Shown: piece by piece, positions 8,752 through 17,460 of the stretch
Layout of the letters: each line of letters begins with the position of its first letter
Position numbering within the stretch: the stretch's first letter is position 1
NCBI GenBank assembly: GCA_023416735.1
Contig: JAEZGX010000038.1
Span: 62,001 to 126,000, forward strand
DNA from: Verrucomicrobiota bacterium
Lineage (GTDB): Bacteria > Verrucomicrobiota > Verrucomicrobiia > Opitutales > Opitutaceae
DNA length: 64,000 nt
Direction of reading: 5' to 3'
Made by a program: the position numbers and the translations under genes
The notes under the pieces: model-generated
The model's database searches: none
The model's input: only the letters and a program-made list of their open reading frames with translations
Told to the model about the DNA's origin: nothing

Positions 8752-9137
8752 ATTTCCAAGGCACCATCCTGCTCGTCGACGACGAACCTCACATCCGCAA
8801 ATTCGTCGGTCTCATCCTCAAGCAGCTCGGCGCCCCCCACATCATCGAAGCCGCCAACGGCCAGGAGGCCCTCGTCGCTTACCAAAGCGAAAATCCCGAC
8901 CTCGTCCTCCTCGACATCTCCATGCCGCTCATGGACGGCCTCACGACGCTGCGAAAGCTCAAGGCCCTCGATCCCGACTGCGTCGTCATCATGCTCACGT
9001 CGATCGTCAATCGCCAAAGCATCGACGAAGCCCTCTCCCTCGGCGCCGCCAACTACATCCGCAAGGACACCCCGAAAGAAGAAATCGCCCGCGCGCTCAC
9101 CGAGACGATCGAGAGCTGCTTCGAGCCCGAGAACTGA
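8748..9137 (+). CDS. CheY-like single-domain response regulator
   Basis: A 129-residue receiver domain alone: acidic pair DDE at residues 11-13, phospho-acceptor Asp56 (LVLLDISMP), Thr/Ser switch near LTS at 83-85 and Lys106 (IRKDTPKEE). There is no output domain, so it probably acts by binding a partner, as CheY does. ATG at 8748 overlaps the stop of the upstream kinase. The neighbouring secretion/pilus ATPase suggests a surface-motility or secretion output; that link is inference. Confidence 0.92.
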   Translation: MNFQGTILLVDDEPHIRKFVGLILKQLGAPHIIEAANGQEALVAYQSENPDLVLLDISMPLMDGLTTLRKLKALDPDCVVIMLTSIVNRQSIDEALSLGAANYIRKDTPKEEIARALTETIESCFEPEN

Positions 9138-9167
9138 CGCTCCCTCGTTTTCCGCGATCTCCAGCGA

Positions 9168-9368
9168 ATGAGCCCCACGCACCACCCCACGCATACCACG
9201 CTCCCGCCCGCCCTCGCCGAAGTCCGCTACTCCCTGCCCCAGATGCTCCAGGAAGTGGAGGTCGAGCGCGCCGCCGCTTCCTTCGCGATGGAAAAGCTCG
9301 ACCAACTCGAGATCGGCAAGCTCTTCAAATCGCAGACTCCGCGTCGCCGTGTTAAATCCAAAAAGTAG
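9168..9368 (+). CDS. small protein of unknown function upstream of the PilB/GspE ATPase
   Basis: A 66-residue protein: Pro/His/Thr-rich start, an amphipathic helical middle (LPQMLQEVEVERAAASFAME) and a basic tail (RRRVKSKK). No domain recognised. It overlaps the start of the following ATPase gene by 20 bases, which supports real translation and coupling. It may be an adaptor of the ATPase or of the regulators upstream. Confidence 0.6.
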   Translation: MSPTHHPTHTTLPPALAEVRYSLPQMLQEVEVERAAASFAMEKLDQLEIGKLFKSQTPRRRVKSKK

Positions 9369-11055
9369 CCTGTTCCTCGCGAACATCCGCCAGCGCCCGG
9401 ACTTCGATTACGTCCAGGAACTCGCCACCCTCGTCGAACGCCACGGCATCACGCTCGAGCTGCTTCAAGCCCTCATCGACGAAAAAATCCTTCCCAAGGA
9501 AGACGCCTGCAAACTCTGGGCCGATTCCTTCGAGGTCGCCTACGTCGACCCTTTCGCCTCCGTCATCACCGACGAAGCCCTCGAAAAAATCCCGGTCGAG
9601 ATCGCCAAGAAAACCAAGGCTATCGGCCTCTACGTTCTTAACGGCGTCCTCACCGTCGCCCTCGCCAGTCCTGGCGACGCCGACCTCGTCAAACGCCTCA
9701 GCCAGATCGCGCAGATTCCCCTCAGCCCCGTCTTCGCCCTGCCGCGCGAAGTCGAAGACGCCATTGCGATCCACTACTGCACCGAGAAAAACATCGAGGA
9801 CTCCCTCAGCGAGCTCGAGCACTCCAGCCTCTTCGACCGCTCCGAAACCGCCGGCGAAAAACTCGCCGCCCTCGCCGAGAACAACTCCCTCACCGAAATC
9901 CTCGACGAGATCATCTACTTCGGTCTCCGCGAGCGCGCCACCGATCTCCACATCGAAGCCCAGGAAACGATCTGCCGCATCCGCTTCCGCATCGACGGCA
10001 ATCTTCGCGAGATCCTCACCTACTCCCGCAAGCTTCACCGCGCCCTCATCTCGCGTCTGAAAATCCTCTGCAGCCTCAACATCTCCGAATCGCGCTTTCC
10101 CCAGGATGGCCGTTTCTCGATGCCCATCGGCTCCCAAACCGCCAACTTCCGCGTCTCCACCATCCCGTCCGCTTACGGCGAAAAAGCCGTCATCCGCATC
10201 CTCGCGATGACCGGCAAGAAGACGATGCTCACGCTGGATAAGATGATGATCTCCCAGACCATCCTCCAGCCGTTCAAACGCCTCATCCAAAATCCCAACG
10301 GCATCCTCTTCGTCACCGGTCCCACCGGTTCCGGCAAAACCACCACGCTCTACGCCGCCCTCCACGAGATCAATACACCGGGCATCAATATCTCGACCAT
10401 CGAAGACCCCATCGAAATCCAACTCGCCGGCGTCACCCAGACTCAGGTCAACAGCCACATCGACCTGAAGTTCTCCACCATTCTCCGCGCTCTCATGCGC
10501 CAGGATCCCGACGCCATCCTCATCGGCGAAATCCGTGATCTCGAAACCGCCAAAATCGCCACGGAAGCCGCCCTCACCGGCCACATCGTTTTCGCCACGC
10601 TCCACACCAACACCGCCGCGCAGGCCATCGTTCGCCTCATTGAGATCGGCGTCGAACCTTACATGGTCGCGCCATCCGTGATCGGCGTCCTCGCCCAGCG
10701 TCTCGCCGCCAAAATCTGCGACAACTGCAAGGAAGCCTACTACCCTTCTCGCGAGGTCCTTCGGCGCTACTTCGAAGACGAGGGCCTCACCGAGGTTCCT
10801 TTCTATCGCGGCCGCGGTTGCCCCGCCTGTCGCAACACCGGCTACAAGGGTCGCGTCGCCTTCCACGAGCTCGTTCTCATCACCGAGGAAATCCGCACAT
10901 TGATCTCCGAGGGCAAAAGCGCGCAGGACATCACCCGGGCCGCCGCCAAGGTCGGCTACAAGCCGCTCCGCTACGATGGCTTGAAAAAAGTGCTGCTTGG
11001 CCTGACCACCATCGACGAAATCGAGCAAAACACTTCTTTTGAATGGTCGGTCTAG
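9349..11055 (+). CDS. GspE/PilB-family type II secretion / type IV pilus assembly ATPase
   Basis: A 568-residue ATPase. The N-terminal part is a GspE/PilB N-domain, followed by the catalytic core with Walker A GPTGSGKTTT (Lys330), Asp box STIEDPIEIQ, Walker B AILIGEIRDLETA, His box TGHIVFATLHTNTA and a zinc-binding CxxC pair (ICDNC and CPAC). It would power pseudopilus or pilus assembly from the inner membrane face. Start is GTG at 9349, inside the previous gene. No other pilus gene is in the window, so PilB cannot be separated from GspE. Neighbouring receiver and Hpt genes point to phosphorelay control of this machine. Confidence 0.92.
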   Translation: MLNPKSSLFLANIRQRPDFDYVQELATLVERHGITLELLQALIDEKILPKEDACKLWADSFEVAYVDPFASVITDEALEKIPVEIAKKTKAIGLYVLNGVLTVALASPGDADLVKRLSQIAQIPLSPVFALPREVEDAIAIHYCTEKNIEDSLSELEHSSLFDRSETAGEKLAALAENNSLTEILDEIIYFGLRERATDLHIEAQETICRIRFRIDGNLREILTYSRKLHRALISRLKILCSLNISESRFPQDGRFSMPIGSQTANFRVSTIPSAYGEKAVIRILAMTGKKTMLTLDKMMISQTILQPFKRLIQNPNGILFVTGPTGSGKTTTLYAALHEINTPGINISTIEDPIEIQLAGVTQTQVNSHIDLKFSTILRALMRQDPDAILIGEIRDLETAKIATEAALTGHIVFATLHTNTAAQAIVRLIEIGVEPYMVAPSVIGVLAQRLAAKICDNCKEAYYPSREVLRRYFEDEGLTEVPFYRGRGCPACRNTGYKGRVAFHELVLITEEIRTLISEGKSAQDITRAAAKVGYKPLRYDGLKKVLLGLTTIDEIEQNTSFEWSV

Positions 11056-11096
11056 TCCGACTCCGATCTTCAACACCTTCCCCGAGCCTCAGCACC

Positions 11097-11453
11097 ATGG
11101 CCGACCTTCCTGTCATCGACCCGCAAGCCATCGAAAATCTCCGCGCGCTTAATCCCGACGACGGCGACGAATTCCTGCGCGAGATCATCGCGATCTATCT
11201 CGAAGACACGCCGCAGCGCATGACCGAGCTCGAGCAAAGCCTCGCCTCCAGCGACGTCCCGAAGTTCATCCGCGCCGCGCACAGCATCAAAGGCAGCTCT
11301 TCCAACGTCGGCGCCACGTCCGTCCGCGCCATCGCCGAACAACTCGAGCACCATTCCGCCAAACAAGGTCTCGACGGCGTCGCCCCGATGATGGCCGCCC
11401 TCAAAACCGAATTCGCCCGCGCCCAATCCGAATTCGCCAAACTCCTCCCCTAG
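11097..11453 (+). CDS. Hpt (histidine phosphotransfer) protein
   Basis: A 118-residue single-domain Hpt protein. The phospho-accepting motif is AAHSIKGSSSNVGA with His62, set in a predicted four-helix bundle. ATG at 11097 is used; earlier residues in the open frame are low-complexity. It would shuttle phosphate between receiver domains, and the kinase at 7591-8751 and regulator at 8748-9137 are nearby candidates. It is the last gene of the rightward block and is followed by paired hairpins. Confidence 0.9.
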   Translation: MADLPVIDPQAIENLRALNPDDGDEFLREIIAIYLEDTPQRMTELEQSLASSDVPKFIRAAHSIKGSSSNVGATSVRAIAEQLEHHSAKQGLDGVAPMMAALKTEFARAQSEFAKLLP

Positions 11454-11470
11454 CCTCGCCCGCTCGCCCC

Positions 11471-11534
11471 TGTAGGGCGGGGTCTCCCGACCCCGCCGTT
11501 ACATCGCTCGTAGCGCGGTCCATCCGACCGCGCT
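11471..11534. repeat. tandem pair of REP-like hairpins
   Basis: Two palindromes side by side. The first has GGCGGGGTC / GACCCCGCC around TCCC (11476-11497). The second has AGCGCGGTC / GACCGCGCT around CATCC (11512-11534). Both are preceded by GTAG and both stems end in GGTC before the loop, so they look like two copies of one element. Confidence 0.65.
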
Positions 11535-11539
11535 TTTTT
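11512..11539 (+). terminator. probable intrinsic terminator of the Hpt gene
   Basis: The second REP-like hairpin (AGCGCGGTC / GACCGCGCT) is followed by six T, which makes it a plausible plus-strand terminator for the upstream signalling block. Confidence 0.65.
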
Positions 11540-11541
11540 CT

Positions 11542-13695
11542 TCACCGATACAACGCCGTCGTCGGCGCCGCCGTCAGCACATTGTATTGCCGCATCGCGA
11601 GCCGCCACCACTCCGCCAGCGCATCCGCCGGGCTGCTCCACAATTCCCTATGCAGCCAGATCATCGACTCCGCATCGAGCAGCAGCGCCATCTTCTCCTT
11701 CGTCGAGAATCCTTGCGGCCCTTCGTGCAACAACCGCTTCCGCAGCTGCGCAAACCACTCCCGCGCCTCCTCACTCGAACGTCGCTGCCGCAACAACGCC
11801 ACGTGCATCGCGTTCACATACGGATCGAGCACCGCCTGCATCAAACCATAGTCCGCCCGCAACGGCTCGATCGGCGGCAGATGCCGATAACATTCCGCCA
11901 GATTCTGACGCAATCGCCGCAGCTCATACGGGGGCTGCGACTCCTCCGGGATCAAAAATAATCCCAGTTCGCGCGCCCGCCGCCCGATCCCCGCCTTGCT
12001 CAGCAAAATCGAAATCGGGATCGAAAACACCAACCCCGCCAGCACCGGGCTCAACCACCAGAAAAAGACCGGAAACAAAATCAACGCCGACGCCCCCCAG
12101 ATCACGCCAAACGCCGTCTGCCCCCAATGCGTGATGATCGCCTCGCGCCAGTCCGTGCCGTCGTCATTCGACTCACGCTTCTGCGTCACCCACAATACGC
12201 CCTGTCCAAGCAGCGTGAAGAGCACGAACTTCGAATTGAACATCATGTTGATCGGCGCCAGCAGCGCCGAAATCGCGATCTCACTGAACGCGCTCAACAC
12301 GAACCGCACCCGCCCGCCATATCGCTCCACTTCTTCGCGCCGCCCCAGCATCACCACGATGCTCACGATCTTCGGCAAAAAGAGTAACAGCATCGTGAAT
12401 ACAAACAGCGATAGCGCCGCCGGCACTTTCACTTCGTAGCCGAAAATCGAGGTATAGTCCTCCTGTCGCGGCCCGGCGAAAAACGTATTCACCAGATCGA
12501 ACGCATTGATCGTGCTTATCACCAGGAACAGCAACCAGAGCGGAGACGACAAATACGCCATCACCCCCATGAAAAGGTGAAACCGGTTCGCCGGCCGAAA
12601 CCCGCGCGCCGTCAGCAGCCAGGCGTGCTGCATGTTGCCCTGACTCCAGCGCCGGTCCCGCTTCGCACTTTCGATCAGCGTCGGCGGCCCTTCTTCCCAG
12701 CTCCCTTCAATGTCGTGCGCCAGCCACACCGCCCAGCCGGCGCGACGCATCAGCGCCGCCTCGACAAAATCGTGCGACAAAATCCTCCCGCCAAACGGCT
12801 CGCTCCCCGGCAAATCCGGCAGCGAGCAATGCTCCATGAAGGGTTGCACGCGAATGATCGCGTTATGCCCCCAATAATTTCCCTCATGCTGCTGCCAGTA
12901 GTTCAGCCCCGCCAAAAACAGCGGGCTGTAAACCCGGTTCGCGAACGACTGCACCCGCGCATACAAGGTGTCGCCATTCACGATCCGCGGCGCCGTCTGG
13001 ATGATTCCCGCGCCCGGATTCTTTTCCATCAGCGCCACCAGCTGCACGAGCGCCTTGCCCGTCATGATCGAATCCGCATCGAGCACGACCATGTAACGAT
13101 AACTCTTCCCCCAGCGTCGCAGAAAATCCGCTACATTCCCCGCCTTCTTGTTAATCTGATTAACGCGCTTCCGATAAAAAATCTTCCCGAAGCCGTTCAC
13201 TTGCTTGCACAGCTCCACCCACGCGGTCTCCTCCACGATCCACTGCGAGGGCTGGTTCGAATCGCTCAGGATGAAGAAGTCGAAGTGCTCGAGTTTCTTC
13301 GTCTCCTCCACCGATCGAAACACCACGCGCAGTCCTTCGAACACGCGGCTCACATCTTCGTTGAAGACCGGCATGACGATCGCCGTCGACGCCAGCGGCA
13401 CCTCCTCCCCCCGCGCCACCGTCATCGTGATCCGGCGGCTGTCGCCGCCGCGATTGATCACATAAAATCCCGCGATCGCGGTGCAGAACCCGATCGAGAT
13501 CTGCAGGAACAAAATCACGAACAGGATCAGCAGCGTCAGCTCCACGCCCGTCAGCCCGTCTCGCCACAACAAGTCCGCCATGAACCACGTGGCCAAACTC
13601 GTCAGCACGAAGATCGACGAGAAAAACGAAAACCGCCGCCGATTCAGCCGCGCCACCGTCATCCGATCATGCACCTCGGAAAAGCTCATCGTCAC
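11542..13695 (-). CDS. opgH: osmoregulated periplasmic glucan glucosyltransferase OpgH (MdoH)
   Basis: A 717-residue inner-membrane glycosyltransferase. Two N-terminal membrane segments precede a cytoplasmic GT2 domain with VVLDADSIMTG (DxD), NYWGHNAIIRV and the acceptor motif KRDRRWSQGNMQH (RRW), then more membrane segments and a long C-terminal tail. OpgH polymerises beta-1,2-linked glucose from UDP-glucose and exports it to the periplasm. The start is GTG at 13695 or ATG two codons later at 13689. It is the last gene of the leftward unit ribE-udg-opgG-orf-opgH. Confidence 0.93.
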   Translation of the reverse strand: MTMSFSEVHDRMTVARLNRRRFSFFSSIFVLTSLATWFMADLLWRDGLTGVELTLLILFVILFLQISIGFCTAIAGFYVINRGGDSRRITMTVARGEEVPLASTAIVMPVFNEDVSRVFEGLRVVFRSVEETKKLEHFDFFILSDSNQPSQWIVEETAWVELCKQVNGFGKIFYRKRVNQINKKAGNVADFLRRWGKSYRYMVVLDADSIMTGKALVQLVALMEKNPGAGIIQTAPRIVNGDTLYARVQSFANRVYSPLFLAGLNYWQQHEGNYWGHNAIIRVQPFMEHCSLPDLPGSEPFGGRILSHDFVEAALMRRAGWAVWLAHDIEGSWEEGPPTLIESAKRDRRWSQGNMQHAWLLTARGFRPANRFHLFMGVMAYLSSPLWLLFLVISTINAFDLVNTFFAGPRQEDYTSIFGYEVKVPAALSLFVFTMLLLFLPKIVSIVVMLGRREEVERYGGRVRFVLSAFSEIAISALLAPINMMFNSKFVLFTLLGQGVLWVTQKRESNDDGTDWREAIITHWGQTAFGVIWGASALILFPVFFWWLSPVLAGLVFSIPISILLSKAGIGRRARELGLFLIPEESQPPYELRRLRQNLAECYRHLPPIEPLRADYGLMQAVLDPYVNAMHVALLRQRRSSEEAREWFAQLRKRLLHEGPQGFSTKEKMALLLDAESMIWLHRELWSSPADALAEWWRLAMRQYNVLTAAPTTALYR

Positions 13696-13699
13696 CCGT

Positions 13700-13724
13700 T
13701 GTAGGAGCCCGCTTGCGGGCGATT
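13700..13724. repeat. REP-like hairpin, copy 1
   Basis: TGTAGGA followed by the stem GCCCGC / GCGGGC with a TT loop. It fills the 39-base gap between opgH and the gene upstream of it. Near-identical to the copy at 18902-18924, with one compensated base pair. Confidence 0.75.
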
Positions 13725-13734
13725 CGTTGTCTCC

Positions 13735-14328
13735 TCACCGCGTCGCATAAAAAATCACTCCCAGCGCCCCCGCGAACAACAGCCACAAAAACAGCGTCCG
13801 CAGCATCGGCATCCGCTCGAACCGCTCCAACGTCTCTCCCGCCGCCTCCGGAATCGGCCCCAAATCGATCGGCCGCGGCACCATGCTCGACACCGTCAAA
13901 TCCGGTCCCGCCGTCAGCGCGCTCGCGCGCATCCCCGCTTTGAAATCCTCCGGCACATTCGACTCGTCCAAAAACGCATACGGCCATTTCTGCGGACCAT
14001 CGCTCAACAACAACGCCACGCGTCCGTCCACCGCGATCCGCTCATGCGGCAGATCGCGTTCATCCAACACGTCCGCGAACCAGCGATCCATCATCTGCTC
14101 CGCTTCCTCGGCCGCGAGCGCCGTCGGATCGAGCGACGGGTCCGCCGCATGTCGCTGCGCCGCCCGCGCCAGGATCCGCAAGATCAGCCGGCTCGCGTGT
14201 AGTCGATTATGGATACGATGCGCGCGCAAATAATCCTCCACGCGCACATACGCCGCATTCCATGCCTCCATCGTTCCCGTCGTCGGACGGAACGTCCCCA
14301 ACGGCTCGATCGGATGCGCGTCACTCAT
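13735..14328 (-). CDS. unknown C-terminally membrane-anchored protein between opgG and opgH
   Basis: A 197-residue protein: soluble N-terminal domain of about 170 residues, rich in Arg, Ala and acidic residues and probably helical (VEDYLRAHRIHNRLHASRLI), and one C-terminal membrane segment (TLFLWLLFAGALGVIFYATR). No signal peptide, so the soluble part should face the cytoplasm, as the catalytic domain of OpgH does. I recognise no family. It lies between opgG and opgH, which are adjacent in Escherichia coli, so a role in glucan synthesis or its control is a reasonable inference. Confidence 0.7.
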   Translation of the reverse strand: MSDAHPIEPLGTFRPTTGTMEAWNAAYVRVEDYLRAHRIHNRLHASRLILRILARAAQRHAADPSLDPTALAAEEAEQMMDRWFADVLDERDLPHERIAVDGRVALLLSDGPQKWPYAFLDESNVPEDFKAGMRASALTAGPDLTVSSMVPRPIDLGPIPEAAGETLERFERMPMLRTLFLWLLFAGALGVIFYATR

Positions 14329-14388
14329 GGGTCGACGCGCTCCGTCACGTGCGCGGCTTCGGCCGCTCCGCCTTCAACTTCGCCCAGC

Positions 14389-15888
14389 TCACGGCTGCCA
14401 CAGAAAACTCCAGGTCTCCGTGAGCACGTCGTCGCCCTCGCGTAAATAACACCGCAACTCGATCGGCTTCCCCGACCCATCCGGACGAATCGCGAACGCC
14501 GCGCGCCACGTCTGGTTATACGGGTTCTTCTGCACAATGGAGTGTTCGAGTTTCGCACCGTCGCCGACGCTCACGACCGACTCGATCTTCGCCTCGGCCC
14601 CCTGCTTGTTGAGGTAAGTGCCCGTGAAATCGATAAAGAAACGTTCGAGGTCCGGCTCATGCGTCTTCGTCCGCCCATGTCGCGTCGACATCACGCGTCC
14701 CGCCGGCGGCTGAATCGTATCCAGATACCAGTGCAACTTGTATTCCAGTTCGAGCGGCTCGCCGACTTTCGGGGCCACGTCCGGCGTCCAAAACGCCACG
14801 ATGTTGTCGTTCGTTTCATCCGGCGTCGGAATCTCCACCAGCCGCACCGAGCCTTTGCCCCACTCTCCCACGGGTTCCACCCACGCACTCGGCCGCGCAT
14901 GATACGCCGCTTCGAGATCCTGATAATTCTCGAAATTCCGATCCCGCTGCACCAACCCGAAACCTTTCGGATTCGTATCGCTAAACGCCGCCGTCCGCAC
15001 CACGCGCGGATTCGTCAACGGCCGCCAGATCCACTCATCGCCGCCCGTCCGCACGAGCAATCCATCCGAATCGTGCACTTCCGGTCGAAAATCGTTCGTC
15101 GGCTCATTCGTGCTCTCGCCGTGCCAATACATGCTCGTCAACGGCGCCAGCCCGATCGTCTTCACCTGCTTCCTAAAAAAGAGCGTCGCCTTTACCTGCG
15201 ATACCGTCGCCGCCCCGGGCGCGATCACAAAGCGATACGCCCCCGCCACGCTCGGGCTGTCCAGCAGCGCATACACCGTTACACTCTTCGCATTCTTCGC
15301 CGGCTGCTCGATCCAAAACTCCGTGAACACCGGAAACTCCTCGCCCGTCTGCTCGGCCGTATCCAAAGCCAAACCACGCGCCGACAACCCATAGATCGCG
15401 TTCTCGCACAGCAGCCGGAAATAACTCGCGCCCTGAAACGCCCCGAGTTCATCCCCCGCGCGATTCAGCGGATACAAAATCTTGAAGCCCGCGAAGCCCA
15501 TCGTCGGCGGCAACTCGCCCGTCTTCAGCCGATCATAAATAAAAAGATCCTTCGTAAACGGAATCAGCTTCGCCCGCCCGTTCTCCACCTCGTGAATCTG
15601 CACCGTGTTTACCTGCACGAAACCGGGATGAAAAAACTGCAGCTCGAACGGACGCTTCTCCTTCCGCCACCACGTGTGCCCCGGCTCGAAGCGAATCAGC
15701 CGATGCTCGTCATACGTCAGCCGCTTCAACCACTCCGGCACCGGACTCTGCGGCGCCGCATACGGTTTCGCCGCAAGCGCCTTCGCGCGCTCGCGCAACA
15801 CGTCGAAGTCGAATCGCGTTTCCGCCGCCGACGCCACCGTTCCCGCGACGACCATCGCCGCCGCACACCCAGCCAACCACGTTTTCAT
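14389..15888 (-). CDS. opgG: periplasmic glucan biosynthesis protein OpgG/OpgD
   Basis: A 499-residue OpgG-family protein. It has a cleavable signal peptide (MKTWLAGCAAAMVVAGTVAS, then AAETRFDF), followed by the family's beta-sandwich with conserved blocks such as YDEHRLIRF, RPFELQFFHPGF and ASYFRLLCENAIYGLSARGL. The protein acts in the periplasm to process or branch glucans made by OpgH. ATG at 15888 overlaps the udg stop. OpgG and OpgD are close paralogues and cannot be separated here with certainty; pairing with opgH favours OpgG. Confidence 0.93.
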   Translation of the reverse strand: MKTWLAGCAAAMVVAGTVASAAETRFDFDVLRERAKALAAKPYAAPQSPVPEWLKRLTYDEHRLIRFEPGHTWWRKEKRPFELQFFHPGFVQVNTVQIHEVENGRAKLIPFTKDLFIYDRLKTGELPPTMGFAGFKILYPLNRAGDELGAFQGASYFRLLCENAIYGLSARGLALDTAEQTGEEFPVFTEFWIEQPAKNAKSVTVYALLDSPSVAGAYRFVIAPGAATVSQVKATLFFRKQVKTIGLAPLTSMYWHGESTNEPTNDFRPEVHDSDGLLVRTGGDEWIWRPLTNPRVVRTAAFSDTNPKGFGLVQRDRNFENYQDLEAAYHARPSAWVEPVGEWGKGSVRLVEIPTPDETNDNIVAFWTPDVAPKVGEPLELEYKLHWYLDTIQPPAGRVMSTRHGRTKTHEPDLERFFIDFTGTYLNKQGAEAKIESVVSVGDGAKLEHSIVQKNPYNQTWRAAFAIRPDGSGKPIELRCYLREGDDVLTETWSFLWQP

Positions 15889-16832
15889 TTGTCCAAGAAA
15901 TACCCGCGTTGCTTTTCCGAGATCGGCAGCTCCGCGCGTTCCATCACCTTCAACAAATCCTCCCAAATCATTCGCTTCGATCGATTCGACTGATTCCGCA
16001 GGATGTAGCTCGGGTGATACGTCACCATCAGCGGCTTCCCGGCGAACTCCTTCCACTTTCCTCTCACTTCGCCCAGCGCCTTGAACGAACCCGCGCCCAG
16101 CAAACCCGCCGCCGCCGTCGCGCCCAGCGCCACGATCAACTCCGGATTCACGATCTCGATCTGCGCGCGCAGGTTCGGCAGACAGTAGGCCATCTCCTCC
16201 GCGGTCGGAGGACGATTCCCATACTGCACGCCGCTCGCATTGAGCGCCATCTCGGGTCGCCAGTTCATGATATTGCCGATGTAAACGTCTTCGCGCCGGA
16301 GCCCCATGGCTCCGATCATTTTCGTCAGCAATTGTCCCGCTGGACCGACAAACGGTTCCCCTTGCACTTCTTCTTCTGCACCGGGCGCTTCGCCCACGAA
16401 CATGATCTTCGCGTCCAGGTTCCCCACCCCCAACACCACCTGTTTTCCCGGCCGCACGTGCGCGCAACACACTTCGTCCTTCAACACTTTCTCCTTCAAC
16501 CACGCCATCCGCGTCGCCTTGTCGCCGTCCGGCAGTGTAAACACCTTCGGCTCCGGCACCGCCGCCACCCCTTCCGGCGCCGCCTTCTTTGGCACGGTCT
16601 TTATCACCACCGGCGGAGGCGCGCTTTCCTCCGCGCGCTTCGGCTCCGTTTTCTCCGGCAGTTCCCCGACCGCCGTCTCAACTTCCTTCTCCGCCGCCCG
16701 CGCACCTTTCCTCGCGGCCACGACTTTCTTCAACGCCGCCACGCTTTCCTCCGACACCGATACGCTCTTCACGCCCGCCGCTTTCAGCCGCCGCAACTCC
16801 TCCGTCAGAACATTCAGTGCCGTTCGCATCAT
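15885..16832 (-). CDS. uracil-DNA glycosylase, family 4-like
   Basis: A 315-residue protein. The first 100 residues are low-complexity (Ala, Lys, Glu, Pro) and probably disordered. The C-terminal domain has motif A GEAPGAEEEVQGEPFVGPAG and motif B TYHPSYIL of family 4 uracil-DNA glycosylases, which remove uracil from DNA in the cytoplasm. In the family, four Cys bind an Fe-S cluster. Here the N-terminal pair reads EVCCAH rather than CxxC, and the usual KCRPP is NWRPE, so at least two ligands appear to be missing. The gene overlaps ribE at its start and opgG at its end (ATGA both times). Confidence 0.85.
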   Translation of the reverse strand: MMRTALNVLTEELRRLKAAGVKSVSVSEESVAALKKVVAARKGARAAEKEVETAVGELPEKTEPKRAEESAPPPVVIKTVPKKAAPEGVAAVPEPKVFTLPDGDKATRMAWLKEKVLKDEVCCAHVRPGKQVVLGVGNLDAKIMFVGEAPGAEEEVQGEPFVGPAGQLLTKMIGAMGLRREDVYIGNIMNWRPEMALNASGVQYGNRPPTAEEMAYCLPNLRAQIEIVNPELIVALGATAAAGLLGAGSFKALGEVRGKWKEFAGKPLMVTYHPSYILRNQSNRSKRMIWEDLLKVMERAELPISEKQRGYFLDK

Positions 16833-17425
16833 TCACTCCGGGTTTGCAAAAGTTTCTCCACGTATTTGCCCAACAAATCGAATTCCAGGTTCACCTTCTC
16901 ACCCGCTTTCCGCGCGCCCAGATTCGTCACCTGCAGGGTGTGCGGGATCACCCACACCGCGAATGCATCGCCGTCCACTTCCGCGATCGTCAGCGAGATC
17001 CCGTCGATCGCGATGCTGCCTTTGTGCACGAGATAACGTCCGCCGCCCTTCGGCACGCGCACTTTCAGATAATGATCCTTCCCGCGCGCTTCGAACACTT
17101 CCACGACGCCGACGCCATCGATGTGTCCCGTCACGAAATGTCCCCCAACTTTCCCATCGAACTTCAAGCTCCGCTCCAGGTTCACCGCGCCCCCCGCGCC
17201 CAGGTCCGAAAAATTCGTCAACCGCCGCGTCTCCTCCAACACGTCGAACCACACGTATCCAGAATCGAACTTCGTCGCCGTCAGGCAGCATCCGTTCACC
17301 GCAATGCTGTCGCCTTCGGCCAGCCCTTCCAGCACCCGCTTCGCCGCAACCTGCAGCCGCCAAGCCTCCGCTTGCAGCGCAAAGCTCACCACCCGTCCCG
17401 TTTCCTCAACAATCCCCGTAAACAT
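16829..17425 (-). CDS. ribE: riboflavin synthase alpha subunit
   Basis: A 198-residue protein with two lumazine-binding repeats: the N-terminal half begins MFTGIVEETGRV with NGCCLTAT, and the second half has GHFVTGHIDGVG and IAIDGISLTIAEVD. It converts two molecules of dimethylribityllumazine to riboflavin. ATG at 17425; the stop overlaps the next gene. I looked upstream for an FMN riboswitch and saw none; the 113-base gap instead holds phrase-like repeats. It opens the unit ribE-udg-opgG-orf-opgH. Confidence 0.95.
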   Translation of the reverse strand: MFTGIVEETGRVVSFALQAEAWRLQVAAKRVLEGLAEGDSIAVNGCCLTATKFDSGYVWFDVLEETRRLTNFSDLGAGGAVNLERSLKFDGKVGGHFVTGHIDGVGVVEVFEARGKDHYLKVRVPKGGGRYLVHKGSIAIDGISLTIAEVDGDAFAVWVIPHTLQVTNLGARKAGEKVNLEFDLLGKYVEKLLQTRSE

Positions 17426-17460
17426 AAATTATTATCTCCTCCCGCCACACGCCCACACCC

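Noticed and set aside
9352..11076. Long open frame on the minus strand opposite the PilB/GspE gene
   Set aside because: Its Gly/Asp/Glu-rich low-complexity product is a by-product of GC-rich codon use in the real ATPase gene on the plus strand.
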